From positions 1 through 15,121 of the forward strand of contig JAPLNJ010000192.1 of NCBI GenBank assembly GCA_026692885.1: 15,121 nt of DNA, read 5' to 3'. The notes below the pieces were generated by a model. That model made no database searches, had not been told where the DNA came from, and saw only the letters and a program-made list of their open reading frames with translations. Shown piece after piece: positions 1 through 9,785 of this stretch (the stretch's first letter is position 1; each line of letters opens with the position of its first letter). A program made the position numbers and the translations under genes. This DNA comes from Planctomycetota bacterium. Its GTDB lineage: Bacteria > Planctomycetota > Planctomycetia > Pirellulales > Pirellulaceae.

Positions 1-2343
1 CCTGAAAGCAGGAATGACGACTTCCGACAACGACAGCCCGCCGTGGGAATAACGGACGCTCGTTCCGACGCCCTGTCGGCGCAGCCACTGTCGGCCCACG
101 CACAGATAGTGCAGATCCTTGCCAGCCACAACGCTCACGCAGGAAGTCAGGCCGACCGGCCGGAAGCCCTTGGCGTACCGGAAGAAAACGGACTCTGAAA
201 CGGTAACCTCATGAGTGGCCGCATCCGCGTCGCCAACCACCACCGCGGTGTCGGATGGAAGTTCCACGAATCCATGATCGGACGTCGCCAAGACGAAATC
301 GCCAGGCCTGACGCGCCGCAACAGGTCATCCAGCACACCTCGGATGCCCGTCAGCGGATCACCGACAATCTCCTGACGGATCTTGTTGTTGAAGGACGCC
401 AGATCCCCGCGATACTCGTGACATTCGTCCGAAATCGGGTAGATCAGCACATTCACGGGTTTCACGGCCTTGTCCGTGAATCCGAGCACCGCCCTGGCTT
501 TCGTTGTGTCGGCGTCGCTGAGCAGACGCAGCTTCTCCTTCACCTCGTGTGCCGCCAGGCCGATGTTCTTGGCGAACAAGGACGATTCGGAATGGGATTT
601 CCCCGTGGCCCACGCCGATGGCGGAGCCCCAGCGAGCAAACCAGCGCGAGCGAACTGCGTATAGCTGGGCAGGACGCAGAATCGCGGCTGGCCGGAGATC
701 GTGAAGTGTTCACCCAAGACGGGCTGAACGACGGCTTCCCACGTATCGTACCGCATCCCGTCGAAAATCAGCACCCAAATGCGCCGGTCAGAATCGCCGG
801 TCAAAATCGGCGTCAGCTCATCCTGCAATTCGCCATTCAGGAATCCGACGACGCTTCTGGCCCCGTTGGCAAACGCCGCCGGGTCGGCCTCAACGAACTT
901 CGCCAGGCGCAGATCGAGGACATCCAGCCGCTGGCGGATCCTGTGGCCCAAAGAGCCAGGGGCCGGCGCCAATTCATCGCCTGAGCCGAACAGGTGGGCC
1001 TGTCCCGCTGTACTCAGTTCATCATCTTCGCAGGCATGCAGGTCATGCAGGGCGCGGGCCGCTTCGAGTTCGAGCCGGTGGTGGCCGGAACCCACGTACC
1101 AGTCCAAGAGTTCGTCGGCGTGCGCGAAGGCCGGGATCGTAGCAGCGAGTCGACTCTCGATCGACTTGATACCTCCGGCAAGCCTCACCGCTGCGCGGCA
1201 CTGCCGCCGAAGTCCGACGTCCTCACCGAAGGCGGATTTTACGGCCGCGTGCGAGTCCAGCCCTGCAGCCCAGGCCAAGTCGCCATCACCTGTCTGGACG
1301 AACAACCTCAGCAAACCCCTCCGGAGATATGGCAACAACATCGCTGGTGAGGTCAGAATCCCGATCGTCTTGGCGCTGGTTTCAGCGGGCAGCAGACTGG
1401 CCAGCCGCTCGGATCGCTTGGGCGTGAGGAACGCCTCGGCACGCTGCTCCACAAGCCTCCAGGGGCCGGCATCGGACCTCAGCCGAGCGATCACATCGGT
1501 GGCGTCCGATTCGAGTTTGTCCAGCGGCATTTCGAGGGGAAAGATCTGCAGCCCAATCAATTGAATCACGGGATTTTGCAGCTTCGAGTCCAGGGCGAAA
1601 GCCCTGACCAAGAGATAGGCTGCAACCTGCTCCGGCGCAGCCTCGAACCAGAAGAAGTGATCCTTCGCCTGGGGACGCAGAGCCCCCTGGAGCATCTGAC
1701 GGATGATCGGCAGGTCATCGGAGTCACCAGGCACCGAGAGCAGAACGCGCAGCCCATGCGTTACGGCGGCGGCTGGATCCGTCTCATCGGGCCAGAGATC
1801 TGCCAGCACCCACGCCGGATGTCGGCACAGAAGCACGAGCGCCGCGACCTGACCGCAACCCCAGTCGTCCGGGCGTCCCCACCGTTCGACGATTTTGCCT
1901 GCCGCCTTGGGCACCGCCTCGATCCGTTCGAACAGCGCATCCGCGAACCGGCGAAGCTCGGCCTCCGGGAAATTGATTTTGGGGCAAAGCCGCCGGAAGA
2001 CCGCCGGGATAGAAAGGTCGAGCGGCGGGCCACCCTCGTTGCCCGCCAGAATGTCGGTCACGTAGGACACGTCGATCCGGCTACCCGCTGCGGTGCCCCG
2101 CGCCAGCACGACCAACACATGTTTTTCGTCGCGGGCTTGCCGGTAGGCCAGGCGGAACGCCAAATCGTCGCCTCGGAACACGACCAAACGCCAAGTGCGG
2201 CCGGTCTTGTCGGCGAGCACCGCTTTGCCTAATGTCCCAGCGTCCGCGAGCAGTCGGTCCACGTCGACCACGACGGCCATGCGGGCATCCGCGGATCGCG
2301 TGCTGAGCCACTCGAAGAAGATGTCCACCGGACCAAGCGTCAT
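1..2343 (-). CDS. pglZ: PglZ, BREX alkaline-phosphatase-superfamily protein (3' end cut by window edge)
   Basis: Reading the minus strand from the ATG at 2343 gives an uninterrupted frame of 781 codons that is still open at base 1. The C-terminal third carries a PglZ/alkaline-phosphatase-like domain: metal-site motif IFDGMRYD at residues 526-533 (D528), PSYTQFAR around 559-566 where family members carry the Ser/Thr nucleophile, SDHG at 688-691, and SHGGLSLSE at 766-774, which normally lies near the protein end. Only a short tail should be missing. The start overlaps the methyltransferase stop as ATGA, and GGAGG (2351-2355) sits 7 bases upstream. PglZ is a core component of all BREX types; some characterised members have metal-dependent nuclease activity, but its biochemical role in exclusion is unsettled. 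The N-terminal 500 residues match no domain I can name. Family assignment is firm from the motifs; the subtype is inferred from the neighbours. Confidence 0.88.
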   Translation of the reverse strand, partial: MTLGPVDIFFEWLSTRSADARMAVVVDVDRLLADAGTLGKAVLADKTGRTWRLVVFRGDDLAFRLAYRQARDEKHVLVVLARGTAAGSRIDVSYVTDILAGNEGGPPLDLSIPAVFRRLCPKINFPEAELRRFADALFERIEAVPKAAGKIVERWGRPDDWGCGQVAALVLLCRHPAWVLADLWPDETDPAAAVTHGLRVLLSVPGDSDDLPIIRQMLQGALRPQAKDHFFWFEAAPEQVAAYLLVRAFALDSKLQNPVIQLIGLQIFPLEMPLDKLESDATDVIARLRSDAGPWRLVEQRAEAFLTPKRSERLASLLPAETSAKTIGILTSPAMLLPYLRRGLLRLFVQTGDGDLAWAAGLDSHAAVKSAFGEDVGLRRQCRAAVRLAGGIKSIESRLAATIPAFAHADELLDWYVGSGHHRLELEAARALHDLHACEDDELSTAGQAHLFGSGDELAPAPGSLGHRIRQRLDVLDLRLAKFVEADPAAFANGARSVVGFLNGELQDELTPILTGDSDRRIWVLIFDGMRYDTWEAVVQPVLGEHFTISGQPRFCVLPSYTQFARAGLLAGAPPSAWATGKSHSESSLFAKNIGLAAHEVKEKLRLLSDADTTKARAVLGFTDKAVKPVNVLIYPISDECHEYRGDLASFNNKIRQEIVGDPLTGIRGVLDDLLRRVRPGDFVLATSDHGFVELPSDTAVVVGDADAATHEVTVSESVFFRYAKGFRPVGLTSCVSVVAGKDLHYLCVGRQWLRRQGVGTSVRYSHGGLSLSEVVIPAFR

Positions 2344-5252
2344 GTCACGTCCTCCAGATCAAACAGGGTGGGGCCCCGTTTCTTCCCCGCGTCGGCCTGG
2401 CGGCGTTTGTCGTCGTCTCGCACTTCCTGCGAGATGCGTTTCGAGGCGGCGGCAGCCTGCTTTTGGGCGCGGGTAAAGTCGCCAGCCGGCACCTTTTCCG
2501 TCAGAATGGTCTGAAACAGCCGAGCGATCAGCCGGAATCCCTCACCACAATCGAAGCCCCGCATGGCCGGCGTGCTTTGGGTATCACCATCCTCCACCTC
2601 GCGGCAGGTCTTGAACAGCACGTCGATCCAGTCGCACCGTTCGGCGTCCGTGGTTTCTCGGCGCAGCGATCCGGCGATGAACCGCTCGGCATCGTGCAGG
2701 GTGCGGATCGAACGGTCGTCGTTCATCCGTTCCCGTTCTTCGTCGGTCGGCTCGCGCCAACGATTCGTATCCTGGTCCCGCCAGAAATTCTCGGCCAGGA
2801 GATCTTCCAGGGACATCGTCTGAGAAACAGCGGACGGTAGCAGGCCCGTGGCCCGCATCCACAATGGCTTCAGTTCGCCAATTAACATCGGGGCACAGTG
2901 GAGCTTCTGCCTCAACCAATCGATCGCAGTCACCTCGTCCCCGATCTGCACGTCTTCCTCGAAAAGCCCCTCCTTGTTGGTGCCATTGCCAACCGCCTGG
3001 CCGCGCAGGTACCATCGTTGGCCCACTTTGCGGAAGTAACGGGCGCAGACCCGTTGGATCATCTGAGGATTGAGCCGTTGAACTCCAACGCCTTTAGGTA
3101 TAAGCGTGTTCATCAACATGCTATGTATCGTAGCTGTGGTGCGATGTTCGTCGCTGTACTTGCCAGCGTCGGCTTCAATTCGATCGGGAAGGGTCTGCAG
3201 ATGCTGGCGCACTGCGTCGGCGATCTGCTGTTCCAAGTCCTCATCCTCGGAAAGGAAGTCATTGTGGATGCCGACGGGCCGGCGCAGGTTAAAAACCACG
3301 TCCTTGTCAACGGTATCCTCTCCTCTCATCACCCCGACCACCTGATTGAAACTCTTGTGCTCCTTATCAAGAATCATCATATTGGTGATTTGAAATCCCG
3401 CAGCCAAGGCAGCCTGCTTAATATGTTCGAAGAGGCCTAACGCGGGATCGCCGTTGTTGAACTCAATTAGGGCATATCTGCCAGGCTTTAGAACGCGAAA
3501 CATCTCCCTGAAGGCACCACGCATCTTCTCAACATAGCTTTCGACATTCCATTTCCGTCCATTCGAAGTAATTGCCTCTTTCGGAACATCTGTGGTACGT
3601 CCCAGCCACGATTCCCAGAGCACGTTTAGTTCCGCGTATGCAATGTTCCTTCCGAATGGCGGGTCCGCGAAAATAAAGTCAACGGAGGCATCACTTAGCC
3701 AGTGTATTTCCTGCGCGGGACCAGCTATGGCCAGTACGGAGTTCTTGACGAAACAGCCCGCGGCAAAGTAGGTTGCAATGTCGTCGAACTTTCCTCCGAG
3801 CACTTTCAAAGGGTTCAGCTCAGCCTGAAAATGCGGGATGAACAGCCGCATCGCCAAAGCTTCATTTCCGCGTTTGCGGTAACGCGTCATCCGCGTAAGG
3901 TTGCGTGCCGAAACCGACGTGAATAGAAACTGAAGTGCGGCACGCACTCGGGCGTCAGCCACGGACACAAACTCCTGCCATAACCTGGACGACGCACGGA
4001 GACTTCGTGGCGTGTAGAGCTGGTCGACCGAGACGAGGCCGCGGGCAATGAAAGGGTTGCCTTGCTCACCGGGAACGAGGGGCGTCCTGGGATACCAGTA
4101 CGGGACCGAGCATCCCTCAATTTCTTCCAGTCTCCGGCGGTCTCGCGCGCTCAGTGCGCGTCGCACCCTCTGCACAGCAAGATCCCCGTTGGCACGTTTA
4201 CGAAGGCTGACAAACTGATATACGATCTGGTGCGCTTCGGCACGAAGCACCGTCACGTCGTTTACTTCCCACTCTTGTTGGCAACCTGGACAATGAAACC
4301 GTTCAATGACTTTCGTGGTTTCCTTATCCATTGCGACGTCGTACAGACTAAACTCTTGGCCGCATCCTCTTGCAACAGACCTCTTTTGGACAATCTGCCG
4401 CCCCGCATTCTTTCCTCGCCGACTGACTTTGCCAGTTGATTCCTCGGTGGTCACGAAGCCTTCGCACCGACAGACATCCGCCCAGATGGTGTATTGAATC
4501 ATTGCCGGGATGCAGACCCAATGTTCGACCGTCGAGACATCGAGTTCGCTCCATTCCACGAATCGCGGCAGTTCGTTCACCGGATAACCAAGTCGTCTCT
4601 CGACCTCTGCTTTACTAAGTAGTTCCCAAGTGTGATCCTCGCCGCTGAACAGCGTGTTTTGGGAACCCGCGCCGGGTGGATTCTTCAGGCGACTGGCCAC
4701 GTCGGGGTTGCTCGGAGCGTAGAGACCTACCGCTGGTTCGTAGTGCTCGGTACCGTACAGCCAGTCGAACTCGTCCTTCACCGCCGCTTTGATGCGTTCG
4801 AACTCGTGCCGCAGCGAGTCGACATCCACGGGCGTATTGTAGTTGTAGGCGATGTGGCAGGCGGCAGGCGACAGATCGTTTAGGATGCAAACCCGTGGGC
4901 CAACGCGGTCTGCCAATTCGGGAAACTGGGTCAAAATGTCTGCAGGTGGATTGACGCAGATCTGCGCGGCCACGCCGGTCATCCCGGAACCGCAGAACAC
5001 ATCCAGCACAAGTTCGCCCGGTTTAGTGTAGTGCAAGATATATGGGATGATGCTCCGGGGAGGAACCTTGGTGTGATAGTGGTGAACGTTGTAGATCGGG
5101 TCGTTCTTGCCTTCCTTGATGTCCGAGGCAAACGGCGGACGGTCGTAGTCGTCCGTGATCGAATCGTAGGGCTTGACGTGCCTGGCCAGGAATGCCGCAA
5201 TCGCCTCCGCCTGCTCGTCAATCGCACCAGCTGCTGGAACCTGATCGGACAT
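2340..5252 (-). CDS. pglXI: PglXI-type adenine-specific DNA methyltransferase (DUF1156/COG1743-like)
   Basis: Predicted SAM-dependent N6-adenine methyltransferase that would mark host DNA for the BREX system. Residues are numbered from the GTG at 5255. A conserved N-terminal block, HYHTKVPPRSI (59-69), precedes SAM motif I, LVLDVFCGSGMTG (82-94); catalytic motif IV is FADPPF (529-534), the DPPF form of DPPY. The roughly 435 residues between them hold probable zinc ligands (CRC at 262-264, C298, CPGC at 322-325) and presumably target recognition. About 970 residues fits the large Zn-containing methylases of BREX type 3 rather than the longer classical PglX. I prefer the ATG at 5252 over the GTG at 5255: it gives a TGATG overlap with the ATPase stop, with GGAGGT (5261-5266) 8 bases upstream. 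It overlaps pglZ as ATGA. Codon use is uneven, the middle having clearly lower third-position GC than the 3' end. The class is secure; the PglXI name rests on context. Confidence 0.82.
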   Translation of the reverse strand: MSDQVPAAGAIDEQAEAIAAFLARHVKPYDSITDDYDRPPFASDIKEGKNDPIYNVHHYHTKVPPRSIIPYILHYTKPGELVLDVFCGSGMTGVAAQICVNPPADILTQFPELADRVGPRVCILNDLSPAACHIAYNYNTPVDVDSLRHEFERIKAAVKDEFDWLYGTEHYEPAVGLYAPSNPDVASRLKNPPGAGSQNTLFSGEDHTWELLSKAEVERRLGYPVNELPRFVEWSELDVSTVEHWVCIPAMIQYTIWADVCRCEGFVTTEESTGKVSRRGKNAGRQIVQKRSVARGCGQEFSLYDVAMDKETTKVIERFHCPGCQQEWEVNDVTVLRAEAHQIVYQFVSLRKRANGDLAVQRVRRALSARDRRRLEEIEGCSVPYWYPRTPLVPGEQGNPFIARGLVSVDQLYTPRSLRASSRLWQEFVSVADARVRAALQFLFTSVSARNLTRMTRYRKRGNEALAMRLFIPHFQAELNPLKVLGGKFDDIATYFAAGCFVKNSVLAIAGPAQEIHWLSDASVDFIFADPPFGRNIAYAELNVLWESWLGRTTDVPKEAITSNGRKWNVESYVEKMRGAFREMFRVLKPGRYALIEFNNGDPALGLFEHIKQAALAAGFQITNMMILDKEHKSFNQVVGVMRGEDTVDKDVVFNLRRPVGIHNDFLSEDEDLEQQIADAVRQHLQTLPDRIEADAGKYSDEHRTTATIHSMLMNTLIPKGVGVQRLNPQMIQRVCARYFRKVGQRWYLRGQAVGNGTNKEGLFEEDVQIGDEVTAIDWLRQKLHCAPMLIGELKPLWMRATGLLPSAVSQTMSLEDLLAENFWRDQDTNRWREPTDEERERMNDDRSIRTLHDAERFIAGSLRRETTDAERCDWIDVLFKTCREVEDGDTQSTPAMRGFDCGEGFRLIARLFQTILTEKVPAGDFTRAQKQAAAASKRISQEVRDDDKRRQADAGKKRGPTLFDLEDVT

Positions 5253-8200
5253 CACTGCGTACCTCCATCCATGCTCTCCAGCCGCAGAAAGACTCGCACC
5301 CGTTTGGACTTTCCGTGCTTCGCCTTGGCGTCCTTCACCGCTTTGGCCAGCAATTTGCCGAACTTCTCGACGGCCTCGTCAACGTGATCCTCTTCGATCG
5401 CCCCCACGGCGTGAACGATGGGAGCAAGCGGGATCTCCTCTTGGACGAGGTTCTCGTCGTACAGCAGTTTGCGCAGGAAATCGACCAAGTCGTCGGTCAG
5501 CACGCCAGCCAGTGCGTCGGCGTTGGCAACCTGGACGATATCCAGCAGTTGCTGCAACTCGGGCCGATCGCCCTGATCGGCAGCCTTCTTCAGGATAGCG
5601 GCAATCGCGGCATCCTTGAACCGCTGGAACCGATCGGCCAGTCCCACGGCGACCAGGGTGTTCAGCTTCTGCACCGCAACGTCCGGCGGCTGGACGGCGG
5701 GAGTCCAGTCACACTTCGGGCAGGTCGGGTCCGCCCCATCGACCGCCGGCTCCTCGGCGTCGGGGCAGACGTAAAGCCGTTTCTCGACGGCGGCCAACTC
5801 CGCGGCCACGCCCGTCGTGGACGGCAGCGGTGGCCCCAATTCGACAATGCCGTTCATCTTGACCAGTGCCCTGGCCTTCGGCTTTAGCGCATCGAGGGCT
5901 GCCTCCAACTCCCGGAGCTTCTCGTGGTAAGCCCGGTGGGCCTTCCGATACTCGTGGACGTACCCGATCTTCCAGCGTTCAAAGTTTTCGAGCCGCGCGG
6001 GAATGACGCCCGGATTCTTCAGCAGGGCGTCGAAGCCGAAAAAGTTGAGCAGCGCGTTGCGCTCGATGTCGATGGAGCCGGCGATGTCGCAAGCACCCGA
6101 CAGGTAGTCGCGCGCCTGGCTCAGGTCAAACGCGCGGTCGCGCAATTGGCGGCCTTTGGCATATTGGTCGAAGGCTTTACCAAAATCTTCGGCCTTCGGA
6201 TAGCTTTCGCGCACCGCGGCGTCGAACGCCTGGAAGGATGCGGCCGTAGCCAGTCCCGTCAGTCGGCCACAGGTCTCCGACAGCGACTTGGGAACGGCGC
6301 CGCCGAGTTTCGCAGCCAGCGGGGCGAGGCTCTTTTCCACTTCCAGCACTTCGGCATTCAGCTTGCCCAGGATCGTCAGGAGCTGTTCGTTACGCTCCGG
6401 TTCTTCGGCGGGTGTGGCCACCGGCTTTAGGCTATCGTCCAGCACGCGGGCGTAAGGAAGCACGTCCTTCCAGCCCGTCTGGACGGAAATGGCCAGCCTG
6501 GCGCCAAGCAGCGCCTTGTCGAGCTTGGCGTTCCAGTCGCACAGCGCCAGGGCGTGGGTCGTCAGACGATTGCCCGGCAGCGGCTTGGCGTTGGCCAGCG
6601 TGATGGCGGTGGACGGATTCAACACCAGTTCATGACCGCCCGTCTTGACCAGCGCACAGGCGTAGAGGACCACCATCGAATCGGTCAACCCGAACGGCGT
6701 TTTGCAGAAGGCCGACTTGAGATCCGCGAGCGGAACGTCCGTTCGCCCGCTGATGACTTCGCGGACGCGAGTCAACGCCTGGGAGGCATCCGGCCGGAAT
6801 TCGCCGGGGTGCGACTTGACGCACAGTTCCAGGCCGACGCCGAAGTTCGTGACCGCGTCCTTTTCGGCCTTTGCGGGATCCTTGTGGAACAGGCCCGCGT
6901 AGACCTTCTTGGCGTCGCTGTCCGTGAACTCCTTCTTGAAATCCTTGGGGCTGAACAGCTGCGTGTCGTAAGCCTTTTCGAGTAACCGGCCGCCCAGATC
7001 CGCTTCGCGATCCTTCGAGACCTTGAAAATCTCGGTGGGGGGAATGCCGTAGCCTTTCTGCGTCAGAACCTTGCCGCGACGGAACTCGTCCAGCTGATCC
7101 TTGAGGATACCTTTGAGGGCTTCCCGCCGCTTGGTCTCCGCATAGTCGCGCAGGCCGGCTTGGTTGGGCGCGGAGGCGTTGCGCTTCATCGCTTCGGCCG
7201 CGATCAGGTCCGCCAGGGCCTCCCGCGTGTCCTCGGACAGGGCTTCGGGCCGACAGACGGCGATCCGCGAGTCCTGTAAAGCCGCTGCGATTGTCGCGTC
7301 GTCCGTATCGGGCTGGGACGTGAGGTAGACGAAAGTGCTGGTCCGGGTTCTTGATCTCCTCGCCAAACTCCGCGCGCCAGCGGTCGCTGACGATGACCTC
7401 GCCGCCGTACTGGACCTTGTGGACGCGTTTGGTCGACGTGGCCGCGGTGTGCGAGAACTGGTACTGTGCCGGCTTGCCGGTTTGGCGATCGTGTGCCGAC
7501 CGTTGATCCGGCGGCTGGAAGTCCGCGAGGATCCCACCGTTGACGCCAAGTTCCTCCTGCGCTTCCGCCGTGAGATCGGCCAGTTGCCAGAACAGGGACT
7601 CGACCCATTTGGCATCCTGCGATTTCAGATCTTCTTTGGCCTTCTTCTTGAGCGGGCTGAAGTGCCGCAGCGGGTTGATCTGCGTGACGGAGGTCTCGTA
7701 GGAATAGACGTCCAGTTCCTTGCCGTCGCGTGTTTTCTTTTCGGCGCGGAGGGGAAACCCGCTCTGGGTCAGCTTGTTCAGAATGTGACTGGCTTGCGTG
7801 GCCGGGTCCACGGCCTCGTCCATCAGCCAAGCTGCTTCGGCCACTTCCTGCGCGGTCAGACCGTCGCGCAGATTGTCGGGCAGGCTCAGGACCCACAGGA
7901 ACAGGGTTTCCAGGACGCGCCGGGCTTGCTCCCGTTCCTCCGGCGCCACATCCAGTTCGGGCAGTTGCTCAAGAGCTCCCTGCAGACCCTGAAAATCGTC
8001 CCGATACTGTTCGTGGTTCAATCCCTTGCGCAGTTCGTCGCTACGGATGATGTCCGACAGCGTAATCAGCCGTTTGCCCTTCAGCAGGTCGTCGTCGGAA
8101 AGCGTCTGCCACGCCATGCGGATGGCCGACCGAGCGGTGGGCAAGTTGTGCTTATCGGCGCTCTGGGTGATGCGACGCATGACGTCAAAGGTCCGCGGCT

Positions 8201-9308
8201 GAAAGGGGAAGATGGCGGTGAAGTAATCGAGCGAGACGTTGCCCTGCTTGATGAACTTGTACGTTTTCCGACACAGATCGTAGTAGTCCTTGATGTCCGT
8301 GGCGGCGCCGGGGACGAGTTCGCGGCAACGGAAGGTGACGATCTCGCCGAAATCGCCCTTGTTCTTGTCCGCCAGGAGGTACAGCGGGATGAACCGGTCA
8401 CCCTGCCCGCCGCCCGACAGCTTCTGCGGCATGTCGCCCTGGCTGGCGATGATGGTGATGATGTTCAAGTGCTGGGTGGGCAACACGAACGCCAGCGTTT
8501 CCAGGACTTCCTCGTCTTCGGCGTAAGCGGCGGTGCCTGGCAAGTGGCGGTCCTGCCAGGAGCGAAACTCGTCCACGACGAACAGGATCCCGTCGTAGTT
8601 GCCGAGCTTGGTGATCTGGTCGTAGATGTAGGCGAAGCGTTCCTTGAATTTCCCCTTCAGCCGCCCCTCGGCGAGGGTCGAACGGGCGAGTTCCTGGCCG
8701 AACTTCTTGGGACCGTGCTGGGCACGGAAGTCGGCGGGGGTGCAGTGGTGTTCTTCCTGGAAGAAGACTGCGACGGCGGCCTTGAGCGCCGTGCTGGCTT
8801 CGTTGGCGTACCACGCGTCGGCGATCTCGGCCGACGTGAGTTTCACCTGAGCCGCGAGGGCCGGATCGTGGAGTTCCAAGCTCTCGCGAATCTGCTCCTC
8901 GAAGATTCGCATCAGGCTATCTTGGCCCTCGGACTGCCCCATACCGCGGAGCGAGAAGGCCACGGGAAACATCCGGGTCTTGGCCAGCGCATCCGCGTAT
9001 TCCTGCTTCAATTGGTCGTCCAGCAGGTAATCCCACACCTTCTCGCCAAGCCACATCAGCAAGACCACGATCGTGGCGAGGAAGTGTGTCTTGCCGGCAC
9101 CGTATTCGGCCTGGACCCAGAACCCCTGGCCCTGGCGATGGACCACGCACTCGAAGATCCGCTTGAAATGGGCACGCAGGGACGGAGTCAGGTAGTACTG
9201 CGAAACGCATTCTGTCGCCATTTCCCGCTGGATGTACTTCGACAGGGCCGGCGTGGTTTGCGGCTCGGGCTTCAGCTTGACGATTTTCGAGATCTTCTGT
9301 AGTGCCAT
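5252..9308 (-). CDS. brxC: BrxC/PglY-like large P-loop ATPase, interrupted by a one-base frameshift near 7332
   Basis: Two overlapping frames together encode one protein of about 1351 residues. The N-terminal part (9308 to 7335, 658 codons) has Walker A AEYGAGKTHF (67-76), Walker B ILFVVDEF (241-248) and a sensor-like stretch IITIIASQGD (283-292), the pattern of the big AAA+-like ATPases at the centre of BREX systems. The C-terminal part (7333 to 5252, 693 codons) is helical, with a probable zinc site (a Cys, then CPKC) near residues 1180-1200. The frames join as NPDQHF then VYLTSQPD if one base of the TTT (minus strand) at 7334-7332 is removed. Beyond that point the first frame stays open to 6630 but becomes Arg/Pro/Gly-rich nonsense. 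The ATG at 9308 has GAGG (9316-9319) 7 bases upstream and lies 9 bases after the BrxF-like gene. The frameshift may be an inactivating mutation, a sequencing error or recoding. Exact subfamily uncertain. Confidence 0.8.
7329..7340 (-). other. Frameshift site in the BrxC-like ATPase gene
   Basis: On the minus strand this reads CAG CAC TTT CGT in the upstream frame. Removing one T gives CAC TTC GTC TAC, which restores the downstream frame without a break. The run is only three T, not a long slippage tract, and there is no CTT-TGA-like stop-containing +1 recoding site. That makes a fixed indel or a sequence error more likely than programmed frameshifting or classical phase variation. Confidence 0.8.
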
Positions 9309-9317
9309 GACGTAACC

Positions 9318-9782
9318 TCACGCTCCAAATTGCCGCTTGATCATGCCTGGGTCCATGAAGTAATCGATCAGTCGATCCGACTTGCCGTCAACTTCATCGG
9401 GCCAGTCCTCGTCGGCATAAGGTCCTTCGACAAGCAGGATGACCATCGAGAAGTCGTCGCAGAACCATTCATAGAATTCGCGGACGCCGGCGCGATACCG
9501 AGCCAGCAGGCCGGCTGAGCGGACGATCAGGACCGTCCTTTTGCCGGGGGCGCGGTCAACGGCTTGGAGTCGCCGTCGGAGCGACCGGCAAAGATGCAGA
9601 CGGATTTCGTCGTCGTCGATCGGGAGCTGGGCCGGATCAAACAGGTCGAGCAGATCAAGCGTCTCCGCCTGCAGACCCGTCAACGCGGGCAGCAACTTGG
9701 CCTCGGGACCAGACCACAACAACAGTTCTTTGTCCCAAGTCCGCTGTCGCAGGAGCTGAACCAGTTCCTCAATTGCCTGCAT
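9318..9782 (-). CDS. brxF: BrxF-like small BREX protein with degenerate P-loop
   Basis: A 154-residue protein between the BrxA-like and BrxC-like genes. Size and place fit BrxF, the small P-loop protein of BREX type 3. The N-terminal strand ELLLWSGPEAKLLPAL (19-34) lies where a Walker A loop would be, but the GxxxxGK[ST] signature is absent. A helical middle follows, and a second hydrophobic strand, RTVLIVRSAGLLARY, could correspond to the Walker B strand but lacks its acidic pair. The segment DDFSMVILLVEGP resembles the late core strand of such folds. The ATG at 9782 is 3 bases after the upstream stop, with GAGG (9792-9795) as ribosome binding site. An alternative is a short BrxB (DUF1788)-like protein, but those are longer (around 200 residues). 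The family call is from size, fold pattern and position; membership of the operon is certain. Confidence 0.55.
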   Translation of the reverse strand: MQAIEELVQLLRQRTWDKELLLWSGPEAKLLPALTGLQAETLDLLDLFDPAQLPIDDDEIRLHLCRSLRRRLQAVDRAPGKRTVLIVRSAGLLARYRAGVREFYEWFCDDFSMVILLVEGPYADEDWPDEVDGKSDRLIDYFMDPGMIKRQFGA

Positions 9783-9785
9783 GGA

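Noticed and set aside
211..2232. Several plus-strand frames of about 220-260 residues.
   Set aside because: Antisense shadows of pglZ, whose frame is open and carries clear PglZ motifs on the minus strand.
7335..9302. Plus-strand open frame of 655 residues.
   Set aside because: Exact antisense of the BrxC-like N-terminal half; the opposite strand has the P-loop motifs, the ribosome binding site and operon spacing.
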